Shown here: in pieces, positions 39,801-51,577 of the stretch
How positions within the stretch are numbered: the first letter of the stretch is position 1
Layout of the letters: every line of letters starts with the position of its first letter
Assembly: GCA_947179485.1 (NCBI GenBank)
Contig: OX359246.1
Span: 17,360,001 to 17,424,000 of the forward strand
Reading direction: 5' to 3'
From: Allacma fusca
Lineage: Eukaryota > Arthropoda > Collembola > Symphypleona > Sminthuridae
DNA length: 64,000 bases
Made by a program: the position numbers and the translations under genes
Notes under the pieces: model-generated
What the model saw: only the letters and a program-made list of their open reading frames with translations
Told to the model about the DNA's origin: nothing
The model's database searches: none

Positions 39801-42175
39801 TCATTAGGTTTTATGGTTGCAGGACACTGGAGGGCTCAATGCATTAATTGTTCGAAGTTTCCACCTGTGTGCAATGCTTGATGCCTTTTCCTGTTCATAC
39901 AGTAGGTCCGATTTGTAGGGATTGTTTTACTTCCACAGGATCTGACTCTAGTCTGCATAATCACGGACACGTGCTCTTCTACAAAAATCAAAATTCACAA
40001 GGTGTCCAACGTTAGAGATCTCACGTTTAGAGTCCTCTTCATAAAAAATCCTCTCCGAAACGGTCTCTTCTCCAAAGATACTCTTCATATCGAGAGTGCA
40101 CTGTACTCTCTGCTCAGTGATCCCCAAGGTTCTTGTAGACAGTCATAATGAATACAGTGTGGACGGCCCCTTCTGGATTTGTCCAGGTTTTTCTCCCCGT
40201 AATTTACAACTCCGAGGATATATCTAGTCATTAAATTAAGAATTAAATCTTCCCCTTAAACCTGCTGATCATCCTTGGACCCCTTAAGCTAAATAAGCAT
40301 GAGAGCCTTCTGAGGAAGCAGTTCCAAGAATTTTGAATGCACATTGTAGTAATTACCTGGCATTGATGATAATGACACTTGTATAGGATCTCCTTAGAAG
40401 GGAAGAGAATTGATGGCTCTGATCCGGAACGTCTACAATATTCTGCTCCGTTTCCGATGTGGTGGATGGTTGGAGGATGAATCTCCCGAATATTTAGATT
40501 CGGAGGGAAATAATGACATCTCAAGGAAATTGGATTGAATTAATGAGAAAGAGTGGGTTCTAATCCGGGATGGAGTCCGAGTCCCAGGGTTATATTTGAC
40601 AGCATGTTCCAAGCATGTGTTTAATGTTGTTGTGATAGGAAATCTGCGTGGAAGTATTAAAGTTTCCAATCGTTCGTTTTTTTGCTCCCGCTGGCACAAC
40701 CTTCACACAAATAGCGAACGCTTAGAGAGGAAAGTACTTCATCGGAGGGTTACACTGGAAGTCAGGCCTTTTTTTAGGAGATCCGTACATAGAGTTAGAT
40801 ATGTATATATGGAGATATGATCCTGATAGCTTCGAGATCCTCTGGAGAAGTTACGTCTGTAGACAGGACTACCCCTTTTGTATAGAGAAGTGTTAACATT
40901 AGAACAAAATGTAAGAGCTTGGTGGGAGGTTGTTTAAATGTTTTCGTTTACTCAGTCAGACTGAGATCAGCAGGCGGTCAGTGATATACGCACATGAACA
41001 TCCCATAGATCTTTCCACGAGTGATCTTCAATAAGGAGACTTGTAGTAGTAGTAGACAATTCTCTTATCCAGAATTTAGTAACGCAATCCCGATGCGATT
41101 CTCCATACACACATTCAGCAGACACTTCTCACTAAACAAGTCCTGAGACTCTACAACTGTTAGGCTCGGGCCTGCCTGTATTGTAGAAAAAGTTTAATCT
41201 GGAAGTGGCTGCATGAGGCTGGGTCGGATCTTCCTTGGGTAAAGGGTTACAATAACTTCTCAAAAAATCTCTTGTAAATAGGTATACAGTAGACCCTCCC
41301 GCCGGTGTTTGTAACAGCATCCCTAAGAACTACATAGGATTTGATTCTTAAACTATAATACAGTTTCGAAAGATTAATTCGGATGTTCAATGTATCTATT
41401 TACCTCGGTTGGGAGATCCGTGGAGAGAATGCTTTCCGAGGGGGTCCTGCATAGGAACAGTCCACTGTTTTTCCAAGATCTGTACAAATATGTCATCCGC
41501 ATCTGCTACAATGTGGGATCTAGAGAGTCACGGCATGTTCCTTTTGCTCCTCTCGATGTAGTGTAAATCCAATTTTTTTTTGGAGGCTCACGACTGACTC
41601 TGTCTTCACTGGAAGAGATGCAGTTGTAGATGCTTCATCACATTGGGGATATCTGGTGGAGCGCCAGAGTAGACTCGAACTAATGTAATTCCCTCTTGAT
41701 GTAATTTCTAATTGAGGGTATTTGACAAACAAAAACAACGGAAGGATACATTGCGATAATGAAGGGAGTTTGAAGTTCCAATTTAAATGTACTTACCTCA
41801 CAGGTTGAATTTTTTGAAAACCAAGCGGAAACTTGTTTTTTTTTAAATTGGCTCCATCAGGCTAGGGCTATAATTTTGTTGCAGTTTTGTTGCTTATTTT
41901 GTGGTATTTTGCTGTAAAAACAGGAAAAAGTAATAAAATAATCGTCCTACAAAAACAACAATACTATCAACATATTACAAATCAAAACGGCAAAACTACA
42001 ACTTTACTAAATGCAGAACAAGTACTGTTAAACCTGGTTGCCAGTTTCGGTTTGGATTTTTGAAGTTTGGATTCAAGTCGTTTCAAAGAACGAAATTTAA
42101 GTTTTTATTTAGCATCAAGTCTAGATGTAAGTTTATATGCTTGGATTTAGATATTACGAGTTTCAATTTAGATCC
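24881..42175. other. Gene desert, middle part
   Basis: I find no exon with a recognisable domain in about 17 kb. Contents are (CT)n at 36528-36564, many TACATATGTA-type palindromes (for example 28344, 29403 and 31812) and scattered transposon-tip words (TACAGTCGAGCC at 28389, CAGTCTTGTTATAAGGGCC at 38569). The longest frames (30096-30494 plus; 33796-34155 minus; 37360-37713 minus) have no homology that I recognise and no splice support. Confidence 0.5.
36528..36564. repeat. CT microsatellite
   Basis: A (CT)n run with one CCC interruption at about 36545-36547. It extends imperfectly to about 36582. Confidence 0.9.
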
Positions 42176-42664
42176 GTTTCAGATCAAAGTTGAAGATTGA
42201 ATCGAAGTTTAAGTTTGTAACGAAGCTAAGTTTGAATCGAAGTTAAGTCTGAATCGAACTTAAATCTGAATGGAACTCAAATTCGAATCGAACTTAAATC
42301 TGAACCGAGCTTAAGTTTGAATCGAAGTTCAGGCTTGCATGGAAGTTAAGTTTGAATCGAAGCTTATTCCGAATCGAACTTAAGTTTGAATCGAAGCTTA
42401 TTCCGAATCGAACTTAAGTTTGAATCGAAGCTTATTCCGAATCCAACTTAAGTTTGAATCGAAGCTTATTCTGAATCGAACTTAAGTTTGAATCGAAGCT
42501 TATTCTGAATCGAACTTGAGTCTGAATCGAACTTGAGCCTGAATCGAACTTAAGTTTGAATCGAAGCTTATTCTGAATCGAACTTGAGTCTGAATCGAAC
42601 TTGAGCCTGAATCGAACTTGAGTCTGAATCGAACTTGAGTCTGAATCGAACTTGAATCTGAATC
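42176..42664. repeat. 17-bp minisatellite with a 34-bp higher-order unit
   Basis: The basic unit is TCTGAATCGAACTTGAG (17 bp), seen cleanly at the right end where cores at 42609 and 42626 are 17 bases apart. In the centre, two variants alternate (GAATCGAAGCTTATTC and GAATCGAACTTAAGTTT) to form a 34-bp higher-order unit repeated several times. The left end decays into degenerate GAATCGAA words. The reading frame at 42500-42700 (minus, SSIQTQVRFRLKFDS-like) is an echo of the array. Confidence 0.9.
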
Positions 42665-43692
42665 GAAGCCAAGTTTTTCAATTAAATGCCAAATTGTCAA
42701 ATGTAATGCTCACCATTGAGAACTTACTGTATCTAAAATGTACTCAAGTCTCCATCAAACGAAGGTTAAATTGTAATTTGGGAGTGTTTGCCCCAGTCAA
42801 TGCCTTCCTAATTTACGATTTCCCATACACTTATCTCATTTTTTAGAATTTATCAAAATCTACATAAATAACAGAGCAATACATTTAGTCCCTATGTACA
42901 TACATACATAAAAATAGCCCCATTGCTATTTTCCTTTAACTCCATCCCCCCAGCTCTTGTTACACTTATTATTATTACACTGGCATAAAAAAATATTTTT
43001 TAACCCTACACATACTGCCACCCCTTTTGTTCCCAAAACCACTACATACATACAAGCCCCCATGTCATCATAGTGTTAACATCCGAGGAAGGAATGTCTT
43101 TCTAGACTTTTGCTCCTCACCAGCTATTCCCGTGAATGAGGGAATATGAGCTTCCTCAATTTCCTGCATTGTGTATTAATTTACGGAATGCTCCCTCAAT
43201 CCTTTGCATTAGTACAGCCCACGTACATAATTACATATGTACATACATAGTGTAAGTTTATATCCATAATCTGTCTTCCCCACGAACCTCGTTATCCTTA
43301 ATGTATGCAGTTAACTTCCCCATGTCATAATTATACTTGCCCTCACAGTCAGCCCTCAGTATCAAAGACCCCAATGAAATTTATTCCTTTAAAAAAATCC
43401 TTCATTTCCAAAGGTTTCATCTTTCTAGGACGCTTTGGTCCAAATATGAGATGAGCTCATATTTAAAATCCACTGTAGACCTCAGATTTTTAGCCCTAGC
43501 TTTGAAGAGCTCCTCGTCACACTCTCCGTGTTTGTATGGGGAGATAAAAGAATGATAAAAAAAAATATCGCCGATGATTATTATTTCATTGGATTTTTTT
43601 TTCTCTCTCTTCCCAACTTGCTCTTGGTCTCTCCGTCTCTCTCTGATGCGGTCCGCTTTGAATCATAGAGTTCCCCTTCGCTCTTTTGAAGG

Positions 43693-43694
<2 letters not shown>

Positions 43695-43741
<47 letters not shown>
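43695..43741. repeat. Uninterrupted TC microsatellite, about 23 units
   Basis: A pure (TC)n run. It generates an RERERER frame on the minus strand and an SLSLSL frame on the plus strand, neither of which is a gene. Confidence 0.97.
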
Positions 43742-43744
<3 letters not shown>

Positions 43745-44877
43745 TATGGTAATAATTCCGTGGAAATGCCTTCCGTCTTTTTGGCTCTTGTCTCACAAAA
43801 CTCTTCACTATATATATAGAGAAAACTCTCCATAATTTCCCGAACGTTCTACATTTCTATATCTACATCCCTTATTTTTTCTCTCCTTTCAAATCCTCAA
43901 TGTATGCTTCCTCATGTACAAATACAGCTACAAGAACTGGAGCGACTATTTTTTTTTTCTCTCTCTCTCTCTCTCCCTACAAAATAGTACAAGAGTAGAC
44001 TGTTTTTACATCTCTTGAATTTCTGATTATACATCCTACACAATTCTGTCACGTTAATTTCCGAGGGACACTTTTTTTTCTCTCCCCAAACTCTACACGC
44101 CACTCTCTGACAGATCCTTAATTCAATGTGTTTATTTTTTATGACGGAAACGAGACGGGTTTTTGGCCTGACGGGCAGATCCTCAGAGGAGGAATTATAT
44201 AAATCCCACATTTTGGGATGGTAAAATATCCTTGCATATAATTTACACTAGAATTTACAAGCATTTATTTATATTTGAAAAGTATTTTTAAAAGCAAATA
44301 ATACAAATTATAGTGGCGTAAAAAATCTTTGGAAATTCAAAACATTTCGAGTGTGGAGTCATTTTTTATGGAAAGCGTCTTTTTTTGCAAAAAATACACG
44401 TAGAAGCTTTAAGCTTGATGTGTTCAAGATTCATATTTTTTTTTTTAAGAATTTTGCCAAATATTTGCAGCAAAAATTGGAGGAACTTTCTTGAAGGTGT
44501 AGATTTGGAGAGAGAAGAAATTCTATGAAAGTAGCTTTTTATTTGCATTTTTAGGCAATGGTAAAAAGTGCGAGGGTGCTTTATGGAGATTTTGTGTGTT
44601 TGTTTGTGTACGTGTGAGAGAGAGAAGTGTGTGTATTTAAATACGTGTCATGTACATATGCTGAGACATCCTATCTGCTTCTCGTTAGTGGAGCTATTTT
44701 GAAAGTGCTGAAGACGAGTCTGGGACTTGAGTTCATTTCATGCTAATTAAAAGTACAAATAATGGAATAATAGGATTTTCATCTGCACAGTTGCATTTGA
44801 GTTTTTAGTAGACTTGTCTTGGGATCTTTGGACACATGCATATGTTAATGACACGGGCAGAGGCCCATTTCGAAGGT

Positions 44878-44901
44878 AGAGAGAGAGAGAGAGAGAGAGA
44901 G
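44878..44901. repeat. GA microsatellite
   Basis: A pure (AG)n run of about 12 units. Confidence 0.9.
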
Positions 44902-47900
44902 CTCTGAAAGTGCTCATCACATAAATGTAATAGTTGCCAGCAAACAAGCCTTCCTATACACACACACATTCACACACACACTTGATCTGTTTACATTACA
45001 AAGGAGATCTTGGCTTGGAGATTTCCTCTGGAATGCATTTGCTTTGGCAATAGATTTAATTTCCTTGTGGTGAATTGAGGATGAACCTCCAACATCCAGA
45101 CACGTGGCTCATTTACCCCTATATGATTCCTTCACAGGAGGAAGTTTCCTTTATGAGACGAAAGGTATCTCCCATAAACCTTACATCCAGTATTTACATG
45201 CTCTCTTATGAGGGAAATTGCTTCAAAAAAAATCACAAGGCTGTATATCTATACTTATCTGTAGATATTGAAACATCAAGTTTGTTACTTCTGGTTCGTT
45301 TCCTTTTTCCCCAATTTTTTTTTCTCCCTCAAATTCTGTTTACACTTGAGATTGAGGGCTGAGACTTGCGAATGGATTTCCGTACTGTATGTATGTATGT
45401 CAAATGAGTGCGGAAACTAGATCATGTCACTTGTGCAGATGAGGGATTTCATCCAAAAAAAAATAAACCCAAGGAATTATTTTGTCAATCAAAATTTGAC
45501 AGGTTAAAATCCAGATATCCCTTACAAAATTCCCACTAAATTTTTTTTTTTGCAAATATCTTCTTCATCTAAAAATAGAAAATTCCTGGCACGCAGGAAA
45601 ATTTTGCAATATTTTGCAAAACTTGAAAAATTACCCAGAAATTTTAGCCTTCAAAAATCGGGTTTTAATAATTTACCTGAAAATGCGCTGGGCTGTGAAA
45701 AAAATTGACTGTTTGGAAAAATGATTACAAAAATTGTTTGCAAATATCTGGGAAATTTACCCATTATGAGCAATTTTAAAGGAATGGGGGGGGGGTGTCA
45801 AATTTTAATTGGAGTAGAATCTGAAGAGTATTTTCGTGTCAGGGTAGATATATGCACAAATAATTATTAAAATTGGGAATTTTATCTGGGACCGTTTATA
45901 ATGTCAGAGGGAATCAGACTTTTTGTACGTAAGGATCGTAAGGTTGAGAGTCTTCCGAAGTAGTTTTTGTAATTTAGTCAAGCAATAATAATTATAAAAG
46001 GGCAGTTAGTGTCGGATTTGAGCTGTCAGCGCTCGGACCACCCGAACTCCTAAATTTGAATCAGGCTTGGACGGAAATGTAAACATTGTCTTCCCACGAT
46101 TTAAAAAACAAGCCAAATGACTGGATTTAAGTGCCTGAGGTGAATTTACTGCGTAACTCAGAAGTTTCAATTAAAATTGAGCCTACACTATTTGGAGTGG
46201 CTAACATTGAACATATGTACATATCTATTTATCACTCGCATAATAATTATTTTTATCGTCGTACATTTACAGAGTCAACTGTCCAATCCCTAATCACTAA
46301 TGGTTTCCTTCCATAAATGCTCCATAACTTTGTACACAAACTATTTACAGCTGACTCAATTTAATAACGTAATTCACTCTATTCCCTAATGATAGGACAC
46401 TATCAGGTATTTCCGTTCAAGTACAAGTTTTTATCCAGTGATAAAAAAAATTGGGTCGAATCCCACAGACTATAAGTTTCAAAGATAGTAATTTAAATTT
46501 ACTCCCTGACTTGGTTAATTCTCTCCCAAATAAATTATCTTTCCCGGGATTGAAATCTACCTCTGTTCCCAGAGCTATTGTTATAATTTCTGTAGACAGA
46601 AAACACTTCAAATTTAAAAAAAAAAACATTTTTTTTTTACTTTCAATGATATTTTCATAGCCCATTATTAAAATTAGGGTTTGAGTATCATTGCATTTTC
46701 ATATACGCTCAAAACCTAGATGACGCAGATTGCCCCAAAGTTGATTACACTCCCTAGTTTTTATCCCAATTGAATCTCAGTTTTTTTTCCCACGCTACCC
46801 ATTTTAGCCTGATTAAAATTTCCCCGAGATCCTTAATCTCCCTCAAAACTTCAGCTAATTTCACACACTACGGAAATTTTTTTTAAACATAATTTTCCAC
46901 ACTTGAATATTTACATAAAGTTTTGTTTTTTCCTTCCCCCCAGAGAAAATTCCCACTGGGAAAGTCCTATCCCTTATCTATGTACATACATACATACATA
47001 GGTAGATACTTGTAAGCGAAAGGTGTTTTCCAGGATTAGAAACAACTTTGAAGGGATGAGTCTTGGATTTTACGCGGATATTTTTTTGTTACGAAGATTT
47101 TGCCAATGCCTCCGGAGAGTTTTACTTTTCTAAGATGTTTTTCCTCACTTGTTTCGAAAATAGTGGAGCTTTTTGGCATTATTAGGGTTTATTCCCCGTA
47201 TTTTGTTCAGACCCAATTTCCACCTGGTTTCACTATCTCTGGGCTAAAGAGGGGAATTGTGTTGAGGGGAGCGTACATATGTATCTATATCTACATACAA
47301 GCTTTGAGTCTCCATCATTCTGAGGAGATTCTATTCTAAAGCCTGGAGACAAAACTTTGCCAGGAGTTTCCTCTATTGATCCGTATATTCAGGAGTGGAG
47401 CGTATCCAAACTACTATGACTTTCACACTTAATCAGGCCCTTGTTTGTTGCGGACGTAAAATCAAGGGGAATATATATGTTTTTATCTGGAGGCCCATTT
47501 GTGATAAAATTCCAGGCTTTCCTTCCCTATACAATCTGGGTTAGTAAAACTTTGGCAAGGCTGGAGATAAAGGGTGGGGAAGGGAGAAAAAAAGGGGGGG
47601 GTAGGAAATTATGAGCATTCTTACAATTCTTATGGAGTTTTTCATATAAGACTATATTTGAGCTCTGCAAACACACGCAAAAATTCTGTGTGTAACGGAA
47701 ATGTTTTTGTACAGGAGTGTATAAAGACACATTGTATTTCTGAAGGTGAAATCTTTATGGGTTCTGAGCCTGCGGATTTTAGAGAGCTCCAGCGACTATT
47801 GATGACGGGGCTTTGATAATGTATTTTGGGGCAAGGTTTACATAGGATTCGGGACTGCAGAGATTTGGTATTGTGCCATGGAAGGACTGTTATGGGGAAA

Positions 47901-48785
47901 TTACACTGGAATTTACGCAAATACAGTGTTAGCAGTTTTTGGAGGTCTTTTGGAAAAAACATTGGGACTTGGGCAGCCTTTTGGTAGGGGAAATTATTAG
48001 GGTGGGGTAAAATGGGGCATTGTGAGAAAATACAATTTTGAGGGAATTTTATGTATACAGGCTATTTTTGGGGAGTGTGTGCCTGGGATATAGGGAAAGG
48101 AGACTTTAGTATGAGAATTTAGCTTGGTGATTACATGTGCTGTGGATTTTTTGAGAGGGTTTCTTCTTCTGAGCGGAGTTGCTGTTTATTCTCATGATTT
48201 TTTCAAGTGCCTTCTGTATATACAGTATGAGCCCAGGTAGTGTAGATAAAAGGAGGTTGAGATACTTACTTTCAAATGATCTTTCCCAGGAATGTTCGAG
48301 ATAAGAAAAAAATTACAGTACTTTAAGCCTTTGACGGATGCCATTCCGAATATATTATACCTCCCAGTCCATGTATACTTACTCTGAGGTGAGGGGTTCC
48401 AGAGGGGAGCATGTCTAATGATATGGTAGCCAAATTTACGGTTTGGTCATGTCCCGCTTGATTATAGGGTTCCCACACAAAGTTTTTCTAGGCCTCGTCC
48501 AACAGCCGTCATTGTGAGGGATGAGTGCTGGGGAGCTTTTTTTTTGGAAGGAGAGGGCTCTTACTCCAGCTCATTAGCTTGTCTCTACTAATTTGAGAGT
48601 GGGGGGGGGGTTGGGAAGAGCAGGCACTGAGACTGTGTTCTCCTACTAGGAATAATTTGTTGGATTCTTAAGAATATTGATTTTAATGCCTCGATCCTTG
48701 TTCTAAATTATGATTGCTCCTTTGCTTTTTATCCCTGTCAATTAGCATTCTTAGATTTGGGGGTGAATTCTTATTGGGCGGAGAT

Positions 48786-49385
48786 CTCGCATTGCCCCAA
48801 TATTGATTTGTCTTCAAGTTGATGTAATGTTAATTTGTCTCACAGTGTCCCATTGTTAATTGGTCTCGTATTGCCCCAATACTAATTTGTCTCGTATGGC
48901 CTAATGCTAATATGTCTCGTATTACCCCAATACTAATTTGTTTCTCTTTTAGCACAACGTTAATTTCTTTTACAATCCCTCAATGTTAGTTTTTCTCGTA
49001 TTGCCCCAATGCTAATTTTTTTCGTATTGCCCCAATGCTAATTTGTCTTGTATTGCCCCAATGCTAATTTGTCTTGTATTGCCCCAATGCTAATTTGTCT
49101 TGTATTGCCCCAATGCTAATTTGTCTTGTATTGCCCCAATGCTAATTTGTCTTGTATTGCCCCAATGCTAATTTGTCTTGTATTGCCCCTATGCTAATTT
49201 GTCTTGTATTGCCCCAATGCTAATTTGTCTTGTATTGCCCCTATGCTAATTTGTCTTGCTTTTAGAACAACGTTAATTTCTTTTACATTCCCTGAATGTT
49301 AGTTTTTCTCGCATTGCCCCAATGCTAATTTGTCTCATATAGCCCCAGGTCTAATTTCTCTTGCAATTATTCCAATGTTACTTTC
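48786..49385. repeat. 26-bp minisatellite (TTGCCCCAATGCTAATTTGT unit)
   Basis: The unit is TTGCCCCAATGCTAATTTGT followed by CTTGTA, 26 bp, with cores at 49029 and 49055. About eight near-identical copies lie at about 49027-49260. Diverged flanking units carry CTCGTA, CTCACA or CTCATA in place of CTTGTA. A TTTTAGCACAACGTTAATTT / TTTTAGAACAACGTTAATTT variant occurs on both sides (about 48948 and 49260), suggesting a duplicated higher-order block. Confidence 0.9.
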
Positions 49386-51577
49386 CCTCCCTTTTGCTTC
49401 CGCCAAACCAAAACTGTCTTGAAATCTCAAACCAAATGTACAAGGACCGTTATTTTGTAAACTAAAATTTGTTTGTAATTTCAACCATTAGGCTCTAATC
49501 TGGGCTGAAATTGACCCTGAGCATATAAAACCTTTTAAAAGTGCATCCTATGCATCCGACCCTTTTAACTAATGTAAATCCCCTGTTTTCGAGGGATAAA
49601 GTCCGAGTTAATGGAGACTGCCTGGAATTTTAAAAGTAGATTTTTGTCTTGTCTCAAGTAACAAGAACAAGTAAAGGGCAGGAGATGTTTAAATCTCCCA
49701 AGGATAATTTTTATCTTGATGGGTTGTATATCTACATTTATGTGTATACACAATATGTACACTATAGTTTATATCCATGGGATATATCCAGACACAAAAA
49801 CAGTCCCTCCAGCTTACAACAAAAATGTTCCTGACCACTTTTGTTTGGGACGCTTTTGGTAAAAGGAGAAATTATTATTTGTTGAAAGGTCTGATATATA
49901 GGGATCTTGTGGGGAACCAAAAGTCCGCCCGTATTTTTTTTTTTGACCCTCTCTTTCAAAAGTATCTCTTCCAAAGGTCTTTTTCCTCCTTGTAATGTTA
50001 TCTCCAGCAGTTATGACTAGGGCCATCTCCCTGTCCTGACTTATTAGTAACGTTTGCTCTTTTTCCTCAAGTGAGTTGAGGCGGGGGTCATGTTCCTCTC
50101 AAATGTACAGTGCACTCTTGTTACAACAAACCCTACACTGTCCCAGGCTGGCCCCTAATACTACAAAAATAATTCTCCCGTTTAACCCAATGCAAATTTT
50201 ATTTCCCATTACTTGAGAGGCAGCACATTCCCATAGGAATATTCACTTGTCAGTCAATGCTCTATTAAGGAGTGTCCTCCAACAAGAGTTCATTTCACAA
50301 CAGCCCCTCATAATTGTACAATGTCATTGGACTGCAAACCCTCAATAAAAATATTTTGTCCAACTTTGGGGCAACGTGAGATTTTATTGTGAGCCAGCTC
50401 CCAATTACTAGTACAGGAACTATATATGTACATATCCCATTCTTGTTTAATTCCCCTGATTGCCCTCTCTATTATGACTCTCCCCACAACCAGTTCTTTT
50501 GATCTCTGCACATCTCGAGCAGATCAGTCAGAGCTCTTTATAACAGAAACCCTGCACACACACAAAAAAAATCATCGGAAAATCTCAAGCCTTTTTTTAA
50601 ACACCAAAAAATTATTAACGTTCGTATAATTATTATTAAAATGGGGCAAAGTGAGAAAGTCCTACTTTTCCCCTAAAGCCAAGGCTATTTTCCCAAAGGA
50701 TCCGTTCCAGCCAATAGGAATTAAACGACCCCAACTGTACCAAATCTTTCCACTGTATTTGTCTCGAAAATATCATTAAATTTACAGAATCTGAAAGAGG
50801 AAAGCTAATGCAATTAATTCTGTGACAATACACCCCGCAATAATAAAAAAAAAACATACCCACAGCATAAAATCCTATACCCACATTTAATCCTTTTATC
50901 CCCAATATGTGTAATTATTTAAACGAAGGAATGTCAAAGGCTCCGAACAATTTCCCAAACGCTCCACTTCTAACAATTTCAAATTGTCCAATATCCCCAG
51001 ATCTAGTCCTCTGACCTTATAATTGGGGCCAGGATTACAATTTTTATCTTAAAAAAAAAAAGTACTGGTAAAAATTGAGGGAAATTCTTTCTAATCTTCC
51101 TGAAAGGAATATTATGCGATTGGAATCAATACATTAGAAAAAGTCTTGCAAATCCTCTACGTTTAGGACTTTCGCTTGAGTAATCTTCAATAAATTCCTA
51201 TTCCTACCCCGAAATTCTCCTTACAATAAATATATAAGCAGCTCAAAAATAATAATTATAAGAAAAATTCCCACAAATACCCCTTGGAAATTTCCTGGAC
51301 AATAATAATTTATTGCTGTACACATTTTTGCTAAATAAGAATAGGACTTTCAGGGATCAGGTCCAGATTTAAATTTTTGCTGCATTGCAGGAGCAGTCCA
51401 GGAGATTGTGTCTGCAGGAAAGGGATTTGATCCTAACTTACCCATTATTATATATTGGGCCTTATACAGTAATTCTATACCCAAGGAGGTAGAAATTGTA
51501 GGAGGTTTAAGGAATAAAATGTAAAGAGGAAATTGATTTAATTTTTTATACTTCTTCTGAAATCTTCCAAAATACAG
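49386..51577. other. No supportable exon; sequence immediately upstream of the UNC5 exons
   Basis: The dispersed GGGGCA..GTGAG word occurs at 50365-50380 and 50641-50655. A transposon-tip word (TACAGTGCACTCTTGTTACA) lies at 50105. It ends in the acceptor AATACAG at 51571-51577. The signal-peptide exon of UNC5 could not be identified here. Confidence 0.5.

Larger units (their letters stand above)
42665..48785. other. Gene desert, right part
   Basis: No supportable exon. The stretch holds a long CT tract (43695-43741), CT-rich tracts near 43960, a GA run (44878-44901) and CA runs near 44960. The AATGGGGCATTGTGAGAAAA word at 48011-48030 is an isolated copy of the motif that builds the array starting at 48.79 kb. 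Opposing reading frames of 60-110 aa show no domains. Confidence 0.5.
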
